DNA of 64,000 nucleotides, taken from Burkholderiaceae bacterium (GTDB lineage: Bacteria > Pseudomonadota > Gammaproteobacteria > Burkholderiales > Burkholderiaceae_B). The stretch spans positions 1 to 64,000 of the forward strand of contig JAJOJF010000022.1 in the NCBI GenBank assembly GCA_021208885.1. The letters run 5' to 3'. A model generated the notes under the pieces. That model was not told the origin of the DNA. It saw only the letters and a list, made by a program, of their open reading frames with translations, and did no database searches. Shown piece after piece: positions 57,896 to 64,000 of this stretch. The position numbers were made by a program, and so were the translations under genes. Each line of letters begins with the position of its first letter. Position 1 is the first letter of the stretch.

Positions 57896-58392
57896 GCGCA
57901 CAGCCCCCATCGTTCGATGACCGACAGTTCAAGCAAGCTCTCGGGAGATTTCCAACCGGCGTGACCATCATCACCACTCGAGATGGCGAAGGCATGCCAG
58001 TGGGCTTGACTGTAAGTTCGTTTAATTCGGTCTCGCTGGCACCGCCCTTGGTGGTCTGGAGCCTGAAACGATCCTCACACTCGCTTGGCGTGTTTGAGCA
58101 ATGCGAGCGCTATGTCATTCAAGTGCTAGCGTTCGACCAACTGGGACTCGCAAAACGTTTCGCCACCGGCACACCGGCCGATCGATTCCATGGGCAGACG
58201 CTGGTTGACTGCCCTAACGGATCGCCACGGCTTGACGTGCCATCGGCTGCCTGGTTTGAGTGCTACAACCGACACCATTACGATGAGGGAGACCACATCG
58301 TGCTAATCGGGGAAGTAGAGAACTGTGCGCATGCTGATCGTGCGCCATTGATCTACCATGGCGGCGGTTACGATTTGACACCAAGTGTTTAG
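57892..58392 (+). CDS. Flavin reductase-like (FMN-binding split-barrel) protein
   Basis: NAD(P)H:flavin oxidoreductase or FMN-binding component, 166 aa. It begins with [20 protein letters not shown], followed by [21 protein letters not shown] and the FAQD-like [15 protein letters not shown]. The start ATG 57892 overlaps the pdxH stop, and a later [21 protein letters not shown] end is typical. Its partner oxygenase is not in view. Confidence 0.88.
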   Translation: MSAQPPSFDDRQFKQALGRFPTGVTIITTRDGEGMPVGLTVSSFNSVSLAPPLVVWSLKRSSHSLGVFEQCERYVIQVLAFDQLGLAKRFATGTPADRFHGQTLVDCPNGSPRLDVPSAAWFECYNRHHYDEGDHIVLIGEVENCAHADRAPLIYHGGGYDLTPSV

Positions 58393-58397
58393 TAGAT

Positions 58398-59525
58398 ATG
58401 AGCAAAGACGTTCAATGTATTGTCATTGGGGCGGGCGTTGTTGGCCTTGCCGTTGCCCGTGAGCTCTCAATCAATGGGCTAGAGGTGATGATCACCGACC
58501 GCGCCGAGGGAATTGGCACGGGCACGAGCTCACGCAACTCTGAAGTCATTCACGCGGGCATCTATTACCCAGCTGGCAGCCTGAAGGCTCGACTATGCGT
58601 GCAGGGTAAACACATGCTTTACGAATATTGTCAGTCACGTGGCGTGAACCATCGTCAGCTAGGCAAATTGATCGTGGCCACTGACGAGTCTGAACATCAA
58701 ATCTTAAATGACATCAAACAAAAGGCAGCAGCCAACGGTGTCACTGACTTGCAATGGCTTAACGCTAGCCAAGCTCGGTCGCTCGAACCGGCCCTGTCCT
58801 GCACAGCTGCCCTGTTGTCGCCTTCTACAGGCATTATCGACAGTCATGGACTGATGCTTGCCTACCAAGGTGATGCCGAGAACGCTGGTGCGCAGTGCGT
58901 GTTTCATTGTCCGTTTGAATCAGCACGCGTCTTGCCCGGTGGCGGGTTCGAAGTCTCATTTGGAGGCGTTGAGCCAGTAACGCTGACATGCGACATCTTG
59001 ATCAATGCCGCTGGTTTGCAGGCCCCTGCCGTCGCCCAGAAAATAGACGGCCTTGACCAAGGCGCTGTCCCAAAAGCCTATCTATGCAAAGGAAGCTATT
59101 TCAACTTGCAAGGAAAGGCGCCATTTGATCACCTGATTTACCCTGTGCCGCAAAAGGCGGGACTCGGCGTACATCTGACGCTAGACTTAGGCGGACAGGC
59201 CAAATTCGGGCCTGACACCCAGTGGGTCGAGCACGAAGACTACGACATTGATCCAGCCCGCGGCGAAGGCTTTTATGAGGCTGTCAGGCGTTATTGGCCA
59301 GACTTGAAGGATGGCGCGTTGCAGCCGGGCTACACTGGCATCCGACCTAAAATCTCGGCACCCAATGAACCTGCGGCTGATTTTTGTATTTCGGGCCCAT
59401 CAAACCATGGTGTCAAAGGCCTGGTTAATCTATTTGGCATAGAATCACCCGGATTGACTGCGTCCATGGCCATAGGCCTTGAGGTTCGTCGCCGTTTGAA
59501 TGATTCTGAAGCTGGTTACCCATGA
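58398..59525 (+). CDS. FAD-dependent oxidoreductase, L-2-hydroxyglutarate oxidase-like
   Basis: DAO-family flavoenzyme, 375 aa. The dinucleotide motif is [18 protein letters not shown], followed by [15 protein letters not shown], which is characteristic of LhgO. The C-terminal flavin stretch is [21 protein letters not shown]. coli LhgO oxidises L-2-hydroxyglutarate to 2-oxoglutarate. It follows the flavin reductase by 5 nt and overlaps purU by 4 nt, so the run pdxH to purU is one transcript. Confidence 0.87.
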   Translation: MSKDVQCIVIGAGVVGLAVARELSINGLEVMITDRAEGIGTGTSSRNSEVIHAGIYYPAGSLKARLCVQGKHMLYEYCQSRGVNHRQLGKLIVATDESEHQILNDIKQKAAANGVTDLQWLNASQARSLEPALSCTAALLSPSTGIIDSHGLMLAYQGDAENAGAQCVFHCPFESARVLPGGGFEVSFGGVEPVTLTCDILINAAGLQAPAVAQKIDGLDQGAVPKAYLCKGSYFNLQGKAPFDHLIYPVPQKAGLGVHLTLDLGGQAKFGPDTQWVEHEDYDIDPARGEGFYEAVRRYWPDLKDGALQPGYTGIRPKISAPNEPAADFCISGPSNHGVKGLVNLFGIESPGLTASMAIGLEVRRRLNDSEAGYP

Positions 59526-60379
59526 GCCCCAACCCGAGCGACTATATCCTTACGCTATCCTGCCCCGACCGAATTGGTATCGTGCACCGAGTCAGTGGCC
59601 TTTTGCTGGCCCACCAAGGCAACATTCTGGATGCTCAGCAGTTCGGCGACGAGGAGACGGGCAGATTTTTTTTGCGGGTTCACTTCGCGCTAACTGATGC
59701 ATCTATCGAGGCCGTTAAAAGCGACATGCAAGAGGTCGCACAATCGTTCGGCATGCAGTGGCAAATCCACGGCGCACAAAGCAGAGCCAAGCTTATGATT
59801 TTGGTCAGCAAACAAGGCCATTGTTTGAACGACCTATTGTTTCGCGTGCACAGTGGACAACTCAACGCAGAGATTGCCGCCGTCGTCTCGAACCATCGAG
59901 ATTTTGAAGGCCTGGTGACCTCGCATGGCGTGCCTTTTCATTACCTGCCGGTCAGCCCCGAAACCAAAGCCGAACAAGAGTCATCCATTCTCGAGCTTGC
60001 CAGTCGCCTTGAGGTTGATCTCGTTGTGCTTGCGCGCTACATGCAAATCCTCTCGCCTGAACTTTGCCAAGCCTTGGCAGGACGCGCCATCAATATTCAT
60101 CACAGCTTTTTGCCAAGCTTCAAAGGCGCCAAGCCTTACTATCAGGCTCACGCACGTGGTGTAAAGCTGATCGGCGCAACAGCTCACTATGTCACACACG
60201 ATCTCGATGAGGGTCCGATCATCGAACAGGACATTGAACGCGTCGATCACGCCATGAGCGTGCAAGACCTGACACGCGTGGGTAGCGATGTAGAGTCACT
60301 GGTATTAGCCCGCGCAGTCAAGGCACATATCGAGCAGCGCATTCTGCTAAACGGCAGCCGCACCGTCGTATTTAGGTAG
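59522..60379 (+). CDS. purU: Formyltetrahydrofolate deformylase
   Basis: Hydrolyses 10-formyltetrahydrofolate to formate and tetrahydrofolate, balancing one-carbon pools. It is 285 aa. An N-terminal ACT domain ([20 protein letters not shown]) is followed by a formyltransferase-type domain with [20 protein letters not shown] and the catalytic His/Asp region [13 protein letters not shown]. Start ATG overlaps the upstream stop (ATGA). Confidence 0.95.
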   Translation: MSPNPSDYILTLSCPDRIGIVHRVSGLLLAHQGNILDAQQFGDEETGRFFLRVHFALTDASIEAVKSDMQEVAQSFGMQWQIHGAQSRAKLMILVSKQGHCLNDLLFRVHSGQLNAEIAAVVSNHRDFEGLVTSHGVPFHYLPVSPETKAEQESSILELASRLEVDLVVLARYMQILSPELCQALAGRAINIHHSFLPSFKGAKPYYQAHARGVKLIGATAHYVTHDLDEGPIIEQDIERVDHAMSVQDLTRVGSDVESLVLARAVKAHIEQRILLNGSRTVVFR

Positions 60380-60457
60380 TGAGCAGTAGCCACCAGCGCC
60401 GATTACCCTTATCCTGTTGGGATAATCAATTGCCGTGTGATCAGAGGTTTCAACAGC

Positions 60458-61495
60458 ATGCAAGACATCGACCAATTGCCGCTAAGTCAATGGGCTGAGC
60501 AACTCAAACAAGCTCGCGAGCTATCTGGCCAAGACTTGGCAACACTGGCACCGACACTGATGCTGTCTAGCGCTCAATTACGTGCAATTGAATCCGGGAC
60601 TGTGTCGGCATTCCATGGGCCAGGCTATTATCTGCGCGCCGTTGAGAAATATGCTCGTCACTTGAATATCACATTGGATCCCCCAGTCACCGAACTGAAA
60701 CTCACCGACAGCCAAATTGCTTTAAATCGCGTTAAAAATCAGCCAAGCGCGAGCAAACTCGCAAAACGCGAGTCTAGCGTCATTGGGGCCAACGCCATGC
60801 CCCATGCTAGCTCACGCACCCGTCTTGGCATCTGGTTGGCCGGTCTTTTGTTAGTGCTCGTGGGGATCGGCACGTGGTTGGCCATCGACGAGGGTTGGCC
60901 CAGCAAAACGGACATCACGCCAGCCGTCCAGGTGGCCAATGACCGAACAAACGATCAACCCACTGAGACAACATCAACGATCGAGGTTGCGCCGCCAGAC
61001 AGCAACGTCAGCTCGGCAGCAATCGGCGGGAACACCAATTCTGATGCTTCATTAGCCTCCCCTATTGCGCCGATTGCTACTGCCTCGACCAAATCAGCCA
61101 TTGAGCCGGTAACGCAAAGCCTGCCCGGCGGAGCTGCTCCAACCGTTGAGCCAAATCACACGACGAGCCTGGAGTTGGCCGCGAGCCGGACGACCACACT
61201 CGCCCAGGTAGCACCGCCGCCCGCACCTGAACCATTGCCCGACATGATCGAGGCCGAATTCAGTGCTGACTGCTGGGTTGAAGTGCGGTTTGTCGATGGA
61301 CGGGTGGAGCAAGGCATTTACAGCCCGACCCGAACACTGAGTGTCCCGGTCAGTGAGATCGAGCGGCTGACATTCGGCAATGCTCAGGCGGTCCGTGCAA
61401 ATCGGGCTGGACAGCCGTTTGACGTGAACACTTTTACCCGCAGCGGCAATAATGTGGCGCGTATTTCAGCTCAAGACCTCAAGCCCGCACAATGA
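60458..61495 (+). CDS. RodZ-like helix-turn-helix membrane protein (DUF4115)
   Basis: Bitopic inner-membrane protein, 345 aa. It has a cytoplasmic HTH_25 domain (LKQARELSGQDLATLAP), a transmembrane helix (LGIWLAGLLLVLVGIGTWLAI, ~125-145), a Pro/Thr/Ser/Ala-rich periplasmic linker, and a C-terminal DUF4115 beta domain (EFSADCWVEVRFVDGRV). Start ATG 60458 (GAGGTTTC upstream) is used; the frame is open to 60437. RodZ links MreB to the wall machinery. The gene is not beside ispG here, where rodZ usually sits. Confidence 0.83.
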   Translation: MQDIDQLPLSQWAEQLKQARELSGQDLATLAPTLMLSSAQLRAIESGTVSAFHGPGYYLRAVEKYARHLNITLDPPVTELKLTDSQIALNRVKNQPSASKLAKRESSVIGANAMPHASSRTRLGIWLAGLLLVLVGIGTWLAIDEGWPSKTDITPAVQVANDRTNDQPTETTSTIEVAPPDSNVSSAAIGGNTNSDASLASPIAPIATASTKSAIEPVTQSLPGGAAPTVEPNHTTSLELAASRTTTLAQVAPPPAPEPLPDMIEAEFSADCWVEVRFVDGRVEQGIYSPTRTLSVPVSEIERLTFGNAQAVRANRAGQPFDVNTFTRSGNNVARISAQDLKPAQ

Positions 61496-61505
61496 AGGAC
61501 TAACT

Positions 61506-62408
61506 CTACAGCCTCACAAAACTCTCTTGGGCAGTCTCTCGCAGCCACCGCTCAAATGCTTTTAGGGCAGCTGTTGCTTCGTTGCGCATCGGATATCCAA
61601 AATAGTAGCTCTGGCTTACAGGCAAAGGTTCACAAACCGGCATGATGAGATCACCTCGATCGAGAGCTTGTTGCGCCAGAAATCTGGGCACCAGTCCAAC
61701 GCCTAAGCCTGCTTGGGCCGCTGCCAACACCATGGCAAACATCTCATAACGTGGCCCGCCTGCTGCCTCAGAGGGATAAGCACGGCCGACATGTTCATAC
61801 CAGTCACGCCATGCATCAGGCCGTGAATTCAGATGCAAATGCGTCAGCTGTTGCAAACTGTCATTTTGTTCCGATTTCATCGCCAAATCGGGCGAACAGA
61901 TTGGGATTAACTCGCGCTCAGCAAACAACACACTGCCCTGTGTGCCTGGCCAAGCTGCATGGCTATGGTAGATCGCGCCATCGAATGGCTCATCGTCAAA
62001 TTGAAATGGCAAGGTACGTAGTGACAAGCTAACTGAAATATCGGGGTATTGCTGCTGGAAGTCTTTTAGCTTAGGGATGAGCCAATTGGCTGCGAGCGTC
62101 GGCAATACAGCAATGTGCAATCGGCGCCCCAAGCTCGCACGGCTCATGAGACTAAAGGTGTCTTTCTCAATCTGTTCAAGATGTTGACGAATTCGGCCAG
62201 CATACTCAGCGCCTGCGTCCGTTAAGACAATACGCCGACGCACCCGGTTAAATAGTTGCACACCCAAACGAGCCTCCAATGAGCTGACCTGGCGATGCAC
62301 AGCGCTATGTGTCAAAGCCAACTCATCGGCAGCCCGTGTAAAACTACCTAGCCGGGCCGTCGCTTCAAAGGCCTGTAATGCGCTTAGATTGGGAATACCT
62401 TTTCTCAA
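61506..62408 (-). CDS. LysR-family transcriptional regulator
   Basis: 300 aa from TTG 62408, which has AAGGGACC upstream. No ATG exists in frame; TTG 62450 is an alternative. The HTH domain opens IPNLSALQAFEATARLGSFT with the LTHSAVHRQVSSLEARLGV recognition helix. An effector domain follows (~95-295). It is divergent from the thiamine-diphosphate enzyme at 62539, which is the usual arrangement of a LysR regulator and its target. Effector unknown. Confidence 0.88.
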   Translation of the reverse strand: MRKGIPNLSALQAFEATARLGSFTRAADELALTHSAVHRQVSSLEARLGVQLFNRVRRRIVLTDAGAEYAGRIRQHLEQIEKDTFSLMSRASLGRRLHIAVLPTLAANWLIPKLKDFQQQYPDISVSLSLRTLPFQFDDEPFDGAIYHSHAAWPGTQGSVLFAERELIPICSPDLAMKSEQNDSLQQLTHLHLNSRPDAWRDWYEHVGRAYPSEAAGGPRYEMFAMVLAAAQAGLGVGLVPRFLAQQALDRGDLIMPVCEPLPVSQSYYFGYPMRNEATAALKAFERWLRETAQESFVRL

Positions 62409-62538
62409 GCAGAGGTCCCTTGTGGCAACATAAGTGCCACTAATACACAAAGATGTGCAATTTTATCAATTGCTTTGTGCAAAACATGAACATATCCTAT
62501 TGATCAAACAAAAACTGCGCTCTAAAAGGGACTTACAC
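62409..62538. promoter_or_regulatory. LysR/TPP-enzyme divergent control region
   Basis: Contains the inverted repeat GTGGCA (62422-62427) / TGCCAC (62435-62440), and a TGTGCAA direct repeat (from about 62454 and 62475). Both are candidate LysR-type binding sites between the divergent starts. The first inverted repeat would lie within the TTG 62450 version of the regulator. Confidence 0.4.
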
Positions 62539-64000
62539 ATGGCAGCCAATCAAACCGTCGCGCGCACAGGCGGACAACTCATCGTCGATCAGCTCGTTGC
62601 CCAAGGTGTCGAGCATGTGTTCACCGTGCCAGGAGAAAGCTTTCTGGCCGTGCTTGATGCACTTGTTGACGTCAACATCCATGTCACAGTGTGTCGGCAA
62701 GAAGGCGGCGCAGCCATGATGGCTGATGCACACGGCAAGCTGACAGGGCGCCCTGGAATCTGTATGGTGACCCGTGGGCCTGGGGCTTCCAATGCACTGG
62801 CTGGCATCCATATCTCCAAACAGGATTCCACGCCCGTGATTGTCTTTGTGGGGCAAATTGAACGAGGCATGCGAGAGCGCGAAGCATTCCAGGAAATGGA
62901 TTACCGCGCTGTCTTTGGCCAAGCGGCAAAGTGGGCAACTGAAATCGACGATGCGGCCAGAATTCCTGAGATAGTGTCCAGGGCATTTCACGTCGCCATG
63001 TCCGGCCGCCCAGGTCCGGTTGTCATTGCCTTGCCCGAAGATATGCTGGTTCAGACAGCTAGCGTGTCCGATGCACCCTACGTCCAGCCCATCGACAGTG
63101 CACCTGCTGCCGGTCAAATGGCCGATCTGGCAAAACGGCTTGCCCAGGCCAAATCACCCGTGGCGATTTTGGGTGGTGCTCGCTGGACACCGGAAGCAGT
63201 CAAGCAATTCGCCGAGTTTGCGCAACGCTTTGCACTTCCTGTGGCTGCATCGTTTCGCCGCCAGATGCTCATCGACCACGAGCACCCCTGCTACATCGGC
63301 GATGTGGGCTTGGGCATCAACCCAGAGCTGCTCAAGAAAATTCAAAACGCCGATCTTTTGTTGCTCGTGGGCGGGCGCATGTCGGAAATCCCGAGCCAGT
63401 CCTACACGTTGCTAGATATTCCTGTGCCTAAACAAACGTTGGTACACGTACACCCTGACGCCAATGAGCTCGGGCGGGTCTATGCACCAACGGTGGCCAT
63501 TAACGCGTCGCCGGCAGCATTTGCAAGCGAACTAAGCAACCTGCCAGGACCAGCGCAAACACCGTGGGCAGCCGATACAAAACGTCTGCATGATCACTAC
63601 CTTGCCTGGAGTGACGCCTCAAACGTGACCGTGCCAGGGGATCTGCAAATGAGCGGTGTCATGGCTCACCTCGAAACGGTATTGCCCGAAGATGCCATCA
63701 TCACCAATGGTGCGGGCAACTACGCGACATGGGTGCACCGGTTCCACCGATTCAAACAATATGGCACACAACTGGCACCAACATCTGGCTCCATGGGTTA
63801 CGGCTTGCCAGCTGCCGTTGGTGCCAAACGTGGTCAACCAGATAAGATGGTCGTCTGCTTTGCTGGCGACGGTTGCTTCATGATGCACGGTCAGGAGTTT
63901 GCCACGGCGGTGCAGTACAACCTTCCAATTGTTGTGCTGATCGTTGACAACGGCATGTACGGGACCATTCGCATGCACCAGGAAAAGCACTACCCTGGCC
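62539..64000 (+). CDS. Thiamine-diphosphate-dependent enzyme, acetolactate-synthase-like (3' end beyond window)
   Basis: ThDP enzyme of the AHAS/oxalyl-CoA decarboxylase/sulfoacetaldehyde acetyltransferase family. About 487 codons are present and open at the right edge. The Pyr domain has the catalytic glutamate Glu55 in CRQEGGAAMMADAHG. The middle domain starts near ARWTPEAVKQFAEFA. The PP domain has the ThDP motif starting FAGDGCFMMHGQEF and ending NGMYG. Start ATG 62539 has AAAGGGACTT upstream. No small AHAS subunit or ilvC is visible. The LysR neighbour and lack of ilv genes favour a catabolic role. Confidence 0.85.
   Translation, partial: MAANQTVARTGGQLIVDQLVAQGVEHVFTVPGESFLAVLDALVDVNIHVTVCRQEGGAAMMADAHGKLTGRPGICMVTRGPGASNALAGIHISKQDSTPVIVFVGQIERGMREREAFQEMDYRAVFGQAAKWATEIDDAARIPEIVSRAFHVAMSGRPGPVVIALPEDMLVQTASVSDAPYVQPIDSAPAAGQMADLAKRLAQAKSPVAILGGARWTPEAVKQFAEFAQRFALPVAASFRRQMLIDHEHPCYIGDVGLGINPELLKKIQNADLLLLVGGRMSEIPSQSYTLLDIPVPKQTLVHVHPDANELGRVYAPTVAINASPAAFASELSNLPGPAQTPWAADTKRLHDHYLAWSDASNVTVPGDLQMSGVMAHLETVLPEDAIITNGAGNYATWVHRFHRFKQYGTQLAPTSGSMGYGLPAAVGAKRGQPDKMVVCFAGDGCFMMHGQEFATAVQYNLPIVVLIVDNGMYGTIRMHQEKHYPG

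Overview
The window looks like a chromosomal segment of a betaproteobacterium, most likely Burkholderiales and near the Alcaligenaceae (Bordetella/Achromobacter-like). The grounds are the block lysC - tRNA-Ser(GCU), tilS - accA - 3-methyladenine glycosylase - cysS - TPR protein - cyclophilin - lpxH, the pairs mutS/roxA and dapA/bamC, a Liv-type transporter with fused LivM-LivG, and a complete paaABCDE block. Base composition is moderate (by eye about 50-55% G+C). Gene density is high and many neighbours overlap by 4 nt. I saw no insertion sequence, prophage or CRISPR array.

Layout: (1) 1-3651: the start of a two-partner-secretion adhesin on the minus strand, divergent from a 7TM histidine kinase/response regulator pair. 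(2) 3672-6771: an operon with CoA-transferase A and B and an IlvD/Edd dehydratase. (3) 7008-8667: a small cation transporter, an HNH protein that may be broken, a gene-poor stretch with two imperfect ~50-bp direct repeats, and tRNA-Ser. (4) 8715-22805: housekeeping genes (lysC, tilS, accA, alkA-like, cysS, ppi, lpxH, uppP, a TerC/CBS protein, suhB, trmJ, cysE) and a pcaIJ-type CoA-transferase. (5) 22882-26672: mutS and roxA. (6) 26707-43877: the phenylacetate region, with a Liv-type ABC transporter, hemerythrin, paaY, paaX and paaN-G-I-K-(thiolase)-A-B-C-D-E. (7) 43891-50023: bamC, dapA, an M50 protease, a Sua5-like protein, a solute-binding-like protein, cardiolipin synthase, tRNA-Arg and tRNA-His. 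(8) 50081-55154: an RraA-like protein, an L-arabinonate-type dehydratase, a GT39-like glycosyltransferase and TcdA. (9) 55357-61495: an MFS permease, ChaC, pdxH, a flavin reductase, an LhgO-like oxidase, purU and a RodZ-like protein. (10) 61506-64000: a LysR regulator divergent from a thiamine-diphosphate enzyme cut off by the window end.

The phenylacetate region is the functional centre. PaaK activates phenylacetate to its CoA ester, PaaABC(D)E epoxidises the ring, PaaG isomerises the epoxide to oxepin-CoA, PaaN is the aldehyde dehydrogenase expected to act after ring opening, PaaI and PaaY are salvage thioesterases, and a PaaJ/PcaF-type thiolase would release succinyl-CoA and acetyl-CoA. 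The thiolase frame is broken by one base. paaF, paaH and a fused paaZ are absent from the window. The promoters in front of livK and paaN carry the same GATAC-N26/28-GTATC element over the core promoter, which suggests that the transporter and the catabolic operon share one regulator, most simply PaaX.

Most calls rest on recognising protein families from motifs and gene order; no database search was run. Start codons were chosen from ribosome-binding sites, overlaps with the upstream gene and family N-termini, and several remain ambiguous.
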